This document shows, piece by piece, positions 51,540 through 59,980 of a stretch of DNA of 64,000 bases. A program made the position numbers and the translations under genes. Numbering within the stretch: position 1 is the first letter of the stretch; each line of letters opens with the position of its first letter. This DNA comes from Edaphobacter sp. 4G125. GTDB taxonomy: Bacteria; Acidobacteriota; Terriglobia; Terriglobales; Acidobacteriaceae. The notes under the pieces are model-generated. The model had not been told where the DNA came from. It saw nothing but the letters and a program-made list of their open reading frames with translations, and did no database searches. The stretch spans positions 2,167,501 through 2,231,500 of the forward strand of contig NZ_CP060393.1 in assembly GCF_014274685.1 (NCBI RefSeq). The letters are read 5' to 3'.

Positions 51540-51581
51540 AGAGCGCTTTATAACATGCTCGGATGAACTTTTGTTGAATCT

Positions 51582-52181
51582 CTAGAGCTCACGCCGGCCT
51601 TCAAGTGCGCGCGACATCGTGATCTCGTCGGCGTACTCGATATCGCTCCCTGCGGGAACCCCCGTTGCAATCCGCGTGGTCTTTACATGAGGGGCTACGT
51701 GGCGAATCTCATCGGCAAGATAGCGTGCCGTTGCCTCACCTTCGGTTGTCGGTGAAGTTGCAAGAATTACCTCCTCGACCTCCGGTAGTCGCGTCATTAG
51801 ATTGGCAATCCGTAGCTGCTCCGGCCCGACTCCTCCAATGGGGGAGAGTGTTCCATGCAGCACGTGATAGACACCGGCAAAGCTACGGGTCTTTTCAATC
51901 GTGGCAATATTGGTTGGCTCTTCGACCACGCAAATCAGGCGATGGTCACGAACTGCATTACTGCAATAGCTGCACGGATCGATGTCGGTGATGTTGTTAC
52001 ATACCGAGCATAGTCGAAGGCTTGCCTTCACCTCGCGAATCGCGCCGACGAGCTTCTCCGCATCTTCCGCAGAAGAGCGCAGCACATGAAACGCCAACCG
52101 TTGTGCGCTTTTTGTCCCGATACCAGGCAGCTTGCGCAGCTCATCGATAAGACGCGTCATCGGCTCTGCGAATCGTGCCAC
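51582..52181 (-). CDS. recR: Recombination protein RecR
   Basis: RecR, 199 residues. It has an N-terminal helix-hairpin-helix ([24 protein letters not shown]), a zinc-finger motif with [16 protein letters not shown], and the Toprim domain [17 protein letters not shown]. It loads RecA on gapped DNA together with RecF and RecO. It begins with GTG and overlaps the ybaB stop by one base, in the common dnaX-ybaB-recR order. Confidence 0.97.
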   Translation of the reverse strand: MARFAEPMTRLIDELRKLPGIGTKSAQRLAFHVLRSSAEDAEKLVGAIREVKASLRLCSVCNNITDIDPCSYCSNAVRDHRLICVVEEPTNIATIEKTRSFAGVYHVLHGTLSPIGGVGPEQLRIANLMTRLPEVEEVILATSPTTEGEATARYLADEIRHVAPHVKTTRIATGVPAGSDIEYADEITMSRALEGRREL

Positions 52182-52504
52182 TAGCTCAACCCCGGCAGGT
52201 TAAGGCCACCCATCATGCCGGCAACGCTGGTTTTGATTGTCTCGTCAGCGCGTCGGCCTGCCTCGTTGATTGCAGCCACAATCAGGTCTTCCAGCAGCTC
52301 CAAATCGCTTCCTTCACTGCCAACCGCAGTGGGTTCGATCTTCAGCCGCAAAACCTCTTTCTTTCCGTTCATCCGAACCGTAACCATGCCGCCTCCAGTA
52401 GAGGCTTCCACGATCGTTTCGGTTAGCTTGCGCTCCATCTGCTCCTGCATTTGGCGCGCCTGCCCCATCATCTCTTTCATTTTTGCGAGATCAGAAAAAT
52501 CCAT
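52181..52504 (-). CDS. YbaB/EbfC family nucleoid-associated protein
   Basis: YbaB-family protein, 107 residues. The N-terminal helix [29 protein letters not shown] and the [22 protein letters not shown] stretch are diagnostic. The homodimer binds DNA as a nucleoid-associated protein. ATG 52504 is preferred over a TTG 6 bases upstream because of its AAGGA site. Between dnaX and recR. Confidence 0.94.
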   Translation of the reverse strand: MDFSDLAKMKEMMGQARQMQEQMERKLTETIVEASTGGGMVTVRMNGKKEVLRLKIEPTAVGSEGSDLELLEDLIVAAINEAGRRADETIKTSVAGMMGGLNLPGLS

Positions 52505-52523
52505 ACTCAAATCCTTCGAAAAG

Positions 52524-54485
52524 CTAATCGTTGTCGCGCAGGTCGATCACATTACGAATTTCAGCATTGAACAAACGCTGCGCCTGTTGCACCACAGGAT
52601 GCTCCATTGCCTTGGCCTGGACGCTTCCACTCTTTACAGGTTTTGGCTTTTTAGCGGCTGAGGTATTTGCTGTTCCGGGTAGCAGAACCAGCTTAAGATG
52701 GCCCGCGCCCGCGCCTCGCAAGGCTGCCCGGACGATGCGGTCGGCGTCGGTGTTGATCACCATCGGCAGCATCGTCTTCGAAAGCTCAGTCTGTACACGA
52801 AGCTCGTCGCCGGCAATCATCCATTCCGCGTCGCCAAGCGCATCCGCCGCGGAACCCTGGCTCTTGGCTCCAGAGAGCGCCTCAATCGAACATCTCTGCA
52901 AATCCTCCGCAGAACCGGAAGATTGAGTTTGCGAATTTACCTTTGCCGATGGTGCGCCCTCTGGTTCCAGCGCTGCTGCGGGAGAGGGCTTCTTGGAGAG
53001 AAGATCCGCTGCGACTTCAACTGCCGTAATTTCCGCGATGGGATCGGCCTCCATAATGGAAACCGCAGGCGCGGGAGCAGGTGGCAGATGAGGCTGTAGC
53101 AGAGTCTCCGTTGGAGCGATCGCCCGAGGAGGCGTGGAGATTGGCTCGCTGGTAGTCTTTTTGCTATTGTCCGCCGCAAATGGCGAAAACGCTGGCTTCG
53201 AAGGGGCCGTAGCTACCGGTGTGGAGACTGGCTGCGGCGTCGGTCTTGTAGCAGGTGGAGTTGGTTGACGAAGTCGCTCTGCGCCTCCTCCCGAGCCCGG
53301 GCCTCCCGATGTTGGAAATTTGCTTAGCAACTCCTCAACCGGCAGCAAGCGTTGTAGATGGACCAGCTTCATCAGTCCCAGCTCGAAGTGGAATCTTTGC
53401 TCCTGCCGGTATCCCAATTCGTCGAACGTGCGCAGCATCACCTGCAAAAAACGTGTCAGTTCCTCTTCTGAGAAGAGCGCTGCCGACCGCGCCGCGCGCC
53501 GCTGCTCATCGGAAGAGATCTGCAATAGCTCAGTCGAGCCATTGTCCGGTTCAAGCCCGGCAATTTTTGCAATCAGGCAATTCCGCAGGTAGCGCACAAA
53601 TTGCCGAGCCAACTGCGCTGGGCTGTTGCCGGCGTCCAGCAGTTCATTGGCGACGGTAATGACCTCGGCGCTGCGATTACCGTTTACCCCCTCCAGAACG
53701 CGTTCAAACACCGCGTTCGGCACTGTCCCCATCAGATCGCGAATCTGCAGAACATCCAGCCTCGGCCGTCCATCTTCAAGCGGAGCGCTGGCAATCGCCT
53801 GGTCCATGATCGAAAGCGCATCGCGCATGGAACCATCGCCTGCTTCAGCCAGCAGAGCTAAAGCCGCTTCATCGGCTACTACACCTTCTTTTTCTGCAAT
53901 GCCGCGAAGCTGTGCCAGAATATCGACCAGTTTTACCGCATGAAAGCTGAAGTGCTGACACCTCGAACGAACTGTCTGAGGAATGTCCTCCGGCTGCGTA
54001 GTAGCCATCATGAAGACGATGTGATCCGGTGGCTCCTCCAAAGTCTTCAATAGGGCATTGAAGGCGGCATCCGTAATCTGGTGCGCCTCGTCGAGGATGT
54101 AGATTTTGTAGCGGTCGCGTGCCGGGCGATACCTTGCCGCGTCCCGCAGTTCGCGAATCTCATCGATACCGCGGTTCGTGGCCGCGTCGATCTCAATTAC
54201 ATCTACCGCATTTCCTGCGCGGATCTCCACGCAGGACTCGCATACCTCACACGGTTCTGCCGTAGGACGTTCCGGGCTGCCGATCGCATTCCGGCAATTC
54301 AGGGCCATCGCCAGAATGCGGGCAATAGTGGTCTTTCCGATTCCTCGGTGTCCGCTGAAGATATACCCGTGCGCAATCCGGCCCTGGGTGAGGGCGTTCA
54401 TCAGTGTCACGGTTACGTGGTCCTGCCCCGCGACATCGGCAAAACGCTGCGGACGGTACTTTCTCGCTAAAACCTGATAGGCCAT
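52524..54485 (-). CDS. dnaX: DNA polymerase III subunits gamma/tau
   Basis: DnaX, 653 residues. The AAA+ clamp-loader domain has Walker A GHRGIGKTT (about 45-53), a zinc module with cysteines in CRNAIG and CEVCESC, Walker B LDEAHQIT and sensor-1 SRCQHFSF. The following DNA pol III delta-like domain is normal. The tau-like C-terminal part (about 380-653) is rich in Pro, Ala and Ser and variable. It is the motor of the clamp loader. I saw no obvious slippery stretch for a programmed frameshift. Confidence 0.95.
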   Translation of the reverse strand: MAYQVLARKYRPQRFADVAGQDHVTVTLMNALTQGRIAHGYIFSGHRGIGKTTIARILAMALNCRNAIGSPERPTAEPCEVCESCVEIRAGNAVDVIEIDAATNRGIDEIRELRDAARYRPARDRYKIYILDEAHQITDAAFNALLKTLEEPPDHIVFMMATTQPEDIPQTVRSRCQHFSFHAVKLVDILAQLRGIAEKEGVVADEAALALLAEAGDGSMRDALSIMDQAIASAPLEDGRPRLDVLQIRDLMGTVPNAVFERVLEGVNGNRSAEVITVANELLDAGNSPAQLARQFVRYLRNCLIAKIAGLEPDNGSTELLQISSDEQRRAARSAALFSEEELTRFLQVMLRTFDELGYRQEQRFHFELGLMKLVHLQRLLPVEELLSKFPTSGGPGSGGGAERLRQPTPPATRPTPQPVSTPVATAPSKPAFSPFAADNSKKTTSEPISTPPRAIAPTETLLQPHLPPAPAPAVSIMEADPIAEITAVEVAADLLSKKPSPAAALEPEGAPSAKVNSQTQSSGSAEDLQRCSIEALSGAKSQGSAADALGDAEWMIAGDELRVQTELSKTMLPMVINTDADRIVRAALRGAGAGHLKLVLLPGTANTSAAKKPKPVKSGSVQAKAMEHPVVQQAQRLFNAEIRNVIDLRDND

Positions 54486-54540
54486 AATTCAGAGGCGACA
54501 CAAAGCCGCATCTCGTTATTGTAGCGTTCCATTCTCCGGC

Positions 54541-54999
54541 TTAGGAGCGAGCCGCTCCAGCCTTCCGCCGAGCCTTTCTGGTGCGCCGTTTCACCTCATC
54601 CTCGCTGAACATCGTTCCACGGCACTTTCCTGCCCCACAATAGCAGTCGGCATCATCATCGTCGCTGTCGTGCAGGTTGTACTCGTAGGTCAGCTCTTCG
54701 CCGGGTTCGATATTGCGGGTGGCGACAATCCAGATTTCATCGCCAATCTGCTCGGTCTCGCAGTTCGGATCGCACGAATGATTGACAAACATCGCCGTCC
54801 CGAAACCATCGATCACATCCCCATTGCCCGTGCTGAACAAATAGGTGATGAATCGGTCTTTATACCTCTCATCGGCTTCGTCTTTCGTAAAACGAGGGCC
54901 GTCATATTGAACAACACGGGTTCCTTTGCGGATTCGTCGCGCCGTATAGCAGCCGGCGGCATGGATGGACGAAGAGCGAATCATCAAACCGGGGATCAT
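54541..54999 (-). CDS. SET-domain protein lysine methyltransferase-like
   Basis: SET-domain protein of 152 residues from this start. It contains RSSSIHAAGCYTARRIRKGT, the NHSCDPNC signature (73-80) and GEELTYEYNL (the SAM/catalytic tyrosine region). The post-SET motif CYCGAGKC (CxCx4C) could bind zinc together with the first Cys of NHSC. The C-terminus is strongly basic (KRRTRKARRKAGAARS). In eukaryotes this fold methylates histone lysines; in bacteria the substrate is usually unknown. The start is uncertain: TTG 55035 and ATG 54984 are alternatives. Confidence 0.85.
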   Translation of the reverse strand: MIPGLMIRSSSIHAAGCYTARRIRKGTRVVQYDGPRFTKDEADERYKDRFITYLFSTGNGDVIDGFGTAMFVNHSCDPNCETEQIGDEIWIVATRNIEPGEELTYEYNLHDSDDDDADCYCGAGKCRGTMFSEDEVKRRTRKARRKAGAARS

Positions 55000-55133
55000 C
55001 GAAAACTCATTGAAAAATGGATAGGATCGGGCCAAAAAGTATTCTCTTTGCCCGCTTGTGCTGACTATAACAAACTCTCGCCCTTCAGCGTCAAAGTCAC
55101 TAAGGATAAGTCGTATTGGGTAGCATAAAGAGG

Positions 55134-55916
55134 ATGAGCCGTACTTCCAACTCTCTTTCGCTCATGGCCATCCTGATGATGGCTGGGCTGGCGTACGCGC
55201 AAACAAGCACCCCTCCACCCTGTCAGCCGGATGCGTCCACAGCAAAGCAGGGAAGCAGTAAGTCATCTGATAAGAGCGGCCATACGAAAGATCAGAGCTC
55301 CCCCTGTACTCCTGACTCTGACAAGGAGCCATCTGTTGGAGAGCGCTTCCCGTTCCCTGGCGAATCTACCCCGCAGAAACCTACGACGCAGCCCAACTCA
55401 CCCGACGCTCCCGCACCAAGCGGCAAACAGCCCTCCGCCGCTGACAAATTCCCTTTTCCCAGTTCGGCTCCGCCTATGCCCGGCTCAGAGCCCAACAGCA
55501 GTTCCAGTTCATCGAGCAGTTCATCTTCCAGTGCCGACGATCCCAACGCTCCTTCACCCGATGCAGACAAGCCTCCTTTGGACGACAAAGGAGACAATCC
55601 GAAGGCTGCTGTGCGCCGACGTCTGCCGAAGGTGGAAAAACTCCAGAGCGACGAAGAACGCGCCGCAGAGGACCTGAAGGTTTCTAAATTTTACGAAAAC
55701 GCAGGCAATCTGAACGCCGCTTATCTTCGCGCGCAAGATGCGGTGAAGTATCAACCTGACGATCCTTACACCCATTTTGCATTGGCGCATGTCGCGGAAA
55801 AGCTCAACAAACGTGATCAGGCTATCGCGGAGTACAACGAGTATCTAAAACTTGACCCCGACGGTTTGAAGATCAAACAGGCTCGCAAGGCGCTCGAGCA
55901 ATTACAGCCCAAGTAA
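55134..55916 (+). CDS. Secreted TPR protein with poly-serine linker
   Basis: Exported protein of about 260 residues. The signal peptide ends near LAYAQ. A long disordered region (about 25-150) is rich in Pro, Ser, Asp and Lys, and includes a run of about 12 serines encoded by mixed codons. Two or more TPR-like repeats follow at about 175-255: KFYENAGNLNAAYLRAQDAVKYQPDDPYTHFALAHVAEKLNKRDQAIAEYNEYLKLDPDG. Its partners are unknown. A TTG at 55116 with an AGGATAAG site upstream is an equally possible start. Its stop abuts the end of the converging flgL gene. Confidence 0.78.
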   Translation: MSRTSNSLSLMAILMMAGLAYAQTSTPPPCQPDASTAKQGSSKSSDKSGHTKDQSSPCTPDSDKEPSVGERFPFPGESTPQKPTTQPNSPDAPAPSGKQPSAADKFPFPSSAPPMPGSEPNSSSSSSSSSSSSADDPNAPSPDADKPPLDDKGDNPKAAVRRRLPKVEKLQSDEERAAEDLKVSKFYENAGNLNAAYLRAQDAVKYQPDDPYTHFALAHVAEKLNKRDQAIAEYNEYLKLDPDGLKIKQARKALEQLQPK

Positions 55917-55917
55917 T

Positions 55918-56817
55918 CTACTTCAGATAATCAAACAGATTGGTCTGTTGCAGGACGGTCACCACGCTCAGGAGTGCCTGATACTGTGTCTGATTCGCCT
56001 TTAGATCCGTCGCGATCTTCGCCGGATCGGATGCAACCAGCGCACTCTGCTGTACCTTGATCTGCGCCTCCTGAGTCTGTGCATAGGTACTCGTCGACTG
56101 GACTGTGTTCAGCGAGTTATTCAAAAAGCTCCGTTGGGTCGAAACATTGGCGAGTGCATCCGTCAAAGCAGAACTGTCCGCTGAAATGTTTGCTGTTGGA
56201 GCGCCGCTTGTCAGGTCTGCGATCAGCTGATTCATCACTGCCAGAATCCCTGTGCTCCCCGATCCGAAGACTGTTGTTCCCGGCAGGCTAATTTGAATCT
56301 GTTGCCCCCCGGGCGTAACGATCGTCTGTACCTTGCCATCGCCAGAGTAGTTCACTGCCGCGGGAGTCGTTGTCGCGTCCATACTAAAGGGCGTTGTCTT
56401 TCCCTGGCTTCCAGCGAAGAGGTAGGTTCCCTGATAGCTGCTGTTCGCCAACGAGAGAACATTATCGCGAATCGAGGTGACCTGCTGTGCGATCGCCTGA
56501 AGATTCGAACCGTTCAGTGTCCCATTCGCAGCTCCAATCGCCAGTGTGATCGCCGAAGTTACCTTTGAGACTACCTCGCCCAGTGCTGAATCCATCGCCT
56601 GCATTCGTGACGCGACACCCGATGCCGTCTGAACATAGGTATCGATCCGGCTGATGTGACTGCCGAGTTGCAAGCTCTGCGTGACCGCTGTCGGATCATC
56701 GGCCAGCGATCCGACGCGCAGTCCGCTGGAAAGTTGTGCCGCAAGATTGTTCGAGTTGCCCATGGCTGTATTCAGTGCCTGCACAACTGTGTTGTAGTAC
56801 GTCGGATCTGCTCTCAT
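55918..56817 (-). CDS. flgL: Flagellar hook-filament junction protein FlgL
   Basis: FlgL, 299 residues. The flagellin-like N-terminus (ALNTAMGNSNNLAAQLSSGLRVGSLADDPTAVTQ) and C-terminus (QAQIKV-like, then KIATDLKANQTQYQALLSVVTVLQQTNLFDYL) are recognisable; the middle contains a D2-like insert. It forms the second ring between hook and filament and is exported. Last gene of the late operon. An SD is weak (GGGG about 10 bases before the ATG). Confidence 0.92.
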   Translation of the reverse strand: MRADPTYYNTVVQALNTAMGNSNNLAAQLSSGLRVGSLADDPTAVTQSLQLGSHISRIDTYVQTASGVASRMQAMDSALGEVVSKVTSAITLAIGAANGTLNGSNLQAIAQQVTSIRDNVLSLANSSYQGTYLFAGSQGKTTPFSMDATTTPAAVNYSGDGKVQTIVTPGGQQIQISLPGTTVFGSGSTGILAVMNQLIADLTSGAPTANISADSSALTDALANVSTQRSFLNNSLNTVQSTSTYAQTQEAQIKVQQSALVASDPAKIATDLKANQTQYQALLSVVTVLQQTNLFDYLK

Positions 56818-56868
56818 AGCGGTTGCCCCAGTTCCTTCTTTGATCTTGATTCGGGTTTTTGTTTAAGA

Positions 56869-56886
56869 GCACGGCTGAAGCCGTGC
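56869..56886. repeat. REP-like palindrome between flgK and flgL
   Basis: GCACGGCT/AGCCGTGC arms with GA in the centre. The core is the same CGGCTGAAGCCG as at 2238-2263. On the - strand a weak CTCTTAAAC follows, so partial termination after flgK is possible. Confidence 0.55.
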
Positions 56887-56899
56887 CGCAAAACCCTGC

Positions 56900-58306
56900 C
56901 TATGAGAACGCCGTCGTCACCCCAAGATTCAGCGCGCTGGTCATCAACTGGTCTGTAATTGAAAAGACCTTGGCAGCCGCCTGGTAAGCCCGCTGATACT
57001 TCGTCAGGTTGGCCGCTTCCTCATCCAGCGATACTCCCGACAAGGCATTGCGCTGGCTGGTCAGCTGAGAGAGCATCGCCTGTTGCGCCGTGTTACTGGT
57101 GGCTGCTGCCGAAGCCGCATTTCCAATCTGTCCTAACAGATCAGCTAGAAATCCCGAAGGACTCTCTCCTGAAAAGCTCGCTCCCGTGGCCAGTCCGGCC
57201 AGCAGCAGAGCGTTTCCGCTCCCCGTGACTCCTTCGCTAACAGCGGCTGCGGCGATTGCCTTGGGATCGTTTGTTGCCATCGCCAGAAGGCCTGCGGCTC
57301 CGTTCGCTCCGGAGAGAACCTGGAAGATCGCTTGGCCGGGATTGCCATCGGCATCCAGCCCTTGCGTATTGATCTGATTCACCTGTGCGCCGATCTGATA
57401 GGCCAGCGTATCGAGAGCACTCTGGTACTGCGGAATCAGTTGGTCTCGGGCCTGTAATACTCCTCCCAGCGCTCCTCCTGTCAGGCTGGTCGTCACATCC
57501 GCTGAGGGAACGCCGGCCATCACATGCGTGGTTCCGGATACCAGCGTCGTGCTCATCTTATAGGCTTGGCCGCCACTGACCAGCACCGCGCCATTTGTAG
57601 TGGTCAGGGTGATCTGATTGTTCTCGTTCTTGATCTGATTCAGGCCAACGTACTGCGAGAGCTGGGCAATTGCCTGCTGCCGCTGATCTTCAAGAGCCCC
57701 GGCATCACCGTTCGGACTCATGGTTGTAATCTTCTGATTCAGAGAGGCGATAGTGGTCAGCAGGCCATTGATACTGTTCACATTCCCCGAGACCTGCTGG
57801 TCCAGGCTCGAAGAGACACCCGCCATCTGGCTTGCCGCTGAATTGAAGGCGCTCACCAGGTTCGTAGCCGCCGATAGTACTTTCTGGCGGGTCGGTATGT
57901 CCGCGGGGTTCGCCGTCAGCGACGAGACGGCGTTGAAAAACGAGTCCAGCGCCGAACCCAGCTGAGTTGAGCTGGCCGAGGTTGTGGTCGAGCTCAACCC
58001 AAAGATGTTCTGCACTTGGTTGAGTGCATTCTGTAAGGCCTGGCTTTGGGCCTGCACCTGGGTCTGTTGTTGTACGCGCTGCTCCAGTATCCGGTCGCGT
58101 TGCGAGACTGCCTGTCCTGCGCTGACTCCGCCGCCGACATTACGATTCCCAATCGTAACGCTATCATTTTGTTGCAGGTTGACGACTTGCCGCGTGTAGC
58201 CAGGCGTGTTCTGGTTGGCGACGTTGTTTGAGATGACGTTCAGCGCCGCCTGGTTTGCCATCAATGCTTGTTGCGCCAGTCCCATCAACGATGTCAGAGT
58301 TCCCAT
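56900..58306 (-). CDS. flgK: Flagellar hook-associated protein FlgK
   Basis: FlgK, 468 residues. N-terminus GTLTSLMGLAQQALMANQAALNVISNNVANQNTPGYTRQ and C-terminus (SGVSLDEEAANLTKYQRAYQAAAKVFSITDQLMTSAL) are the classic HAP1 ends. The middle is Gly/Ser/Thr-rich. It forms the first hook-filament junction ring. The start overlaps flgN by 13 bases, so translation is coupled. Confidence 0.95.
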   Translation of the reverse strand: MGTLTSLMGLAQQALMANQAALNVISNNVANQNTPGYTRQVVNLQQNDSVTIGNRNVGGGVSAGQAVSQRDRILEQRVQQQTQVQAQSQALQNALNQVQNIFGLSSTTTSASSTQLGSALDSFFNAVSSLTANPADIPTRQKVLSAATNLVSAFNSAASQMAGVSSSLDQQVSGNVNSINGLLTTIASLNQKITTMSPNGDAGALEDQRQQAIAQLSQYVGLNQIKNENNQITLTTTNGAVLVSGGQAYKMSTTLVSGTTHVMAGVPSADVTTSLTGGALGGVLQARDQLIPQYQSALDTLAYQIGAQVNQINTQGLDADGNPGQAIFQVLSGANGAAGLLAMATNDPKAIAAAAVSEGVTGSGNALLLAGLATGASFSGESPSGFLADLLGQIGNAASAAATSNTAQQAMLSQLTSQRNALSGVSLDEEAANLTKYQRAYQAAAKVFSITDQLMTSALNLGVTTAFS

Positions 58307-58551
58307 CTCTCTTGTTCCTTTCCTGAACGCAGTCGTTCCAGCGCATCAAGGTTTGTGCGCGTCTCTTCCAGGGTGTATTTCAGCACCGCCCGCTTCTCCA
58401 GAAGGGAGAAGGTAGGATGAATCTCAGCTCCTGAGGCCACAAGTTGAAGCGTCCGCTCTTCGAGCAAAATAAGTCGCTCAAGATCGAGGCTGGTAAGTGC
58501 TTCGATGGTTTCTTCTAGAACACCTGCGATTGCCTCTTCTGCGGTTGCCAT
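58294..58551 (-). CDS. flgN: FlgN-like export chaperone
   Basis: Small helical protein of 85 residues with no cysteine. Two long helices (ATAEEAIAGVLEETIEALTSLDLERLILLEERT and KRAVLKYTLEETRTNLDALERL) fit FlgN, the chaperone for FlgK and FlgL. It is shorter than enterobacterial FlgN (about 140). Its ATG shares a base with the flgM stop (TAATG), and its end overlaps flgK. Assignment rests on size, helical pattern and position. Confidence 0.72.
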   Translation of the reverse strand: MATAEEAIAGVLEETIEALTSLDLERLILLEERTLQLVASGAEIHPTFSLLEKRAVLKYTLEETRTNLDALERLRSGKEQERWEL

Positions 58552-58853
58552 TACGAACCCAGCAGCGATTGAATGATCTTGTCGGCGACATCCCCAGAGG
58601 AGACCTTATAGCTTCCATCGGCAATCGCCTTCTGCAGAGCTTCTACTTTTGAGCCCCGTACATCCGATCCCTCCACTCCATTTGCCAGCAGCTCGCTGGC
58701 AGGGCTCAGTTGAGCCTTATCCGTGTGGGGCGAAGCTATCTTCTGCGACTCTGCTGCTTTGGCCGGATTGCCCTTCTGGACCTCTGTGGTGGATGCGGGA
58801 GCGATCGGATTCTGAATCTGTTTCCAATCGCCAATTCCATTGGTGTAGCTCAT
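58551..58853 (-). CDS. flgM: Anti-sigma-28 factor FlgM
   Basis: FlgM, 100 residues. The C-terminal sigma-binding part is SSGDVADKIIQSLL preceded by VRGSKVEALQKAIADGSYKV, the classic FlgM signature. It should bind FliA (24862) and be exported after hook completion. The start ATG at 58853 has CAGGAG at about 6 bases; an upstream ATG at 58880 lies at or before the expected transcription start of the sigma-28 promoter, which supports the shorter protein. First gene of flgM-flgN-flgK-flgL. Confidence 0.93.
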   Translation of the reverse strand: MSYTNGIGDWKQIQNPIAPASTTEVQKGNPAKAAESQKIASPHTDKAQLSPASELLANGVEGSDVRGSKVEALQKAIADGSYKVSSGDVADKIIQSLLGS

Positions 58854-58876
58854 CTTGTTCTCCTGACTCATGGGAT

Positions 58877-58904
58877 TCATCGGCGGCTTTGCGCCAAAAC
58901 TTTA
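58877..58904 (-). promoter_or_regulatory. Sigma-28 promoter of the flgM operon
   Basis: On the - strand TAAAGTTT (58897-58904, a perfect -35) and GCCGATGA (58877-58884, 7 of 8) are 12 bases apart; the consensus spacing is 11. Transcription should begin about 58870, upstream of the CAGGAG of flgM. Confidence 0.8.
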
Positions 58905-58957
58905 GTACCTATTTCTTCTCAAAAGGAAGAATTCGTGCTCGGATTATCCGCCTTGGA

Positions 58958-59013
58958 GTGTCATTTCGAGCGAAGCTGCGGAGCGGCGAAGTCGAGAAAT
59001 CCCCGCATTTTCA
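58958..59013 (+). repeat. Dispersed GTCAT-type intergenic repeat, copy 3
   Basis: It starts GTGTCATTTCGAGCGAAGC and goes on with GAAGTCGAGAAATCCCC. Together with the 59835 copy it flanks the urocanase-like gene in the same orientation. Confidence 0.6.
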
Positions 59014-59029
59014 GTAGGCATCTGGGATG

Positions 59030-59056
59030 CCCCATACATGCGAAGCATGTGTGGGG
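59030..59056. repeat. Hairpin of the dispersed repeat tail
   Basis: CCCCATACATGC/GCATGTGTGGGG arms (one G-U pair) with a GAA loop, 17 bases after the repeat above and before the urocanase-like gene. Confidence 0.55.
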
Positions 59057-59115
59057 TTGCAGGATGTCACATCGAAAGACACCTCAGCCCCATCCTGCGG
59101 TACGATCTTCTTCGA

Positions 59116-59820
59116 GTGACCGATCCCGTTCAGCCCCGTATCCTCCACATCTACACAGCCCTTGCCCAGATCCGTTCCGACTGGGGAGGCTCTTTCATTC
59201 TCTCCCTCGGACTCGACTCCTGGGGGGCTGCACTCTCCATTGCGGCCGATATCGCGGGAGCCGTCTCTCTCTCAGTCGACAACAACCCTAATCATCTTCG
59301 GGAGATTGTTCGCAGTGGAGCAGCCGACTTCGTCGTCACCACTCTGGACGAGGCCATCCGTGCCATGAAGAACGAGGTGCGTAAACAAGCTCCGCTCTCT
59401 GTCGCCCTCAATGCCGATCCGTTTGCTGTACTCGAGGAAAGCGTCGCCCGCGGCCTTGCTCCTCAGCTTTTTTCTTCGTCGCTTCCTGAAGATCCCAGAA
59501 TCATGCAAAGCGCACAGCACTTTCAGGCTCTCGGGGCCAAACTGCTCCACTTTCGCGAGGATCAATCTGCGCCTTCAGGATTTCTCCACAGCGAAACCAT
59601 CCTTGACCCCTTTCTGCGTCAGAATGACTGGCAATCCCACACCTTTCGTTTTGATACTCCGTTGGCCTTGCGAGAGTTCGACACCAGGGCGCTCTCGCTT
59701 CTTCCGGAAGAGGATGCACTGCGCTATCGCTGGCTGACCTCCGTTCCGCGCTTCCTTCAGCGACAGCGACCACCGCAACGAACCCTCTGGCTAACGGAAC
59801 AAGAAGCGAAGGCACTATAA
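59116..59820 (+). CDS. Stand-alone NAD-domain-like protein related to urocanase
   Basis: Protein of about 234 residues from GTG 59116. The first 100 residues (SLGLDSWGAALSIAADIAGAVSLSVDNNPNHLREIVRSG, then PLSVALNADPFAVLEESVARGLAPQLFSSS) follow the NAD-binding domain of urocanate hydratase (TAGLGGMGGAQPLA..., [28 protein letters not shown]). The flanking catalytic domains of the 550-residue enzyme are missing and the Gly-rich NAD loop is altered, so it is unlikely to have urocanase activity. An in-frame ATG at 59038 would add 26 residues encoded by the repeat hairpin, so I prefer the later start. It is bracketed by two dispersed repeats. Confidence 0.55.
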   Translation: MTDPVQPRILHIYTALAQIRSDWGGSFILSLGLDSWGAALSIAADIAGAVSLSVDNNPNHLREIVRSGAADFVVTTLDEAIRAMKNEVRKQAPLSVALNADPFAVLEESVARGLAPQLFSSSLPEDPRIMQSAQHFQALGAKLLHFREDQSAPSGFLHSETILDPFLRQNDWQSHTFRFDTPLALREFDTRALSLLPEEDALRYRWLTSVPRFLQRQRPPQRTLWLTEQEAKAL

Positions 59821-59834
59821 GACCTTTCACAGAA

Positions 59835-59900
59835 GTGTCATTTCGACCGAAGCTGACGCTATCAAGCATCAGCGGAGTGGAGAGATCTCCGAATTTGGGT
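59835..59900 (+). repeat. Dispersed GTCAT-type intergenic repeat, copy 4
   Basis: It starts GTGTCATTTCGACCGAAGC and continues to CGGAGTGGAGAGATCTCCG. It is the closest relative of copy 3. Confidence 0.6.
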
Positions 59901-59928
59901 TTTGCATCACGGTAGCCCTTCCATCGTT

Positions 59929-59980
59929 GTCATTCTGAGAATTGAGACATTAGGCGAAGGACGAAGAAGCCCTGTATTTG
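59929..59980 (+). repeat. Dispersed GTCAT-type intergenic repeat, copy 5
   Basis: It starts GTCATTCTGAGAATTGAGAC and continues GGCGAAGGACGAAGAAGCC; shares the plan of the others but less exactly. Confidence 0.5.

Noticed and set aside
55496-55540. Serine-run coding DNA in the TPR protein as a phase-variable microsatellite
   Set aside because: The run uses mixed serine codons rather than a pure repeat, so slippage is unlikely.
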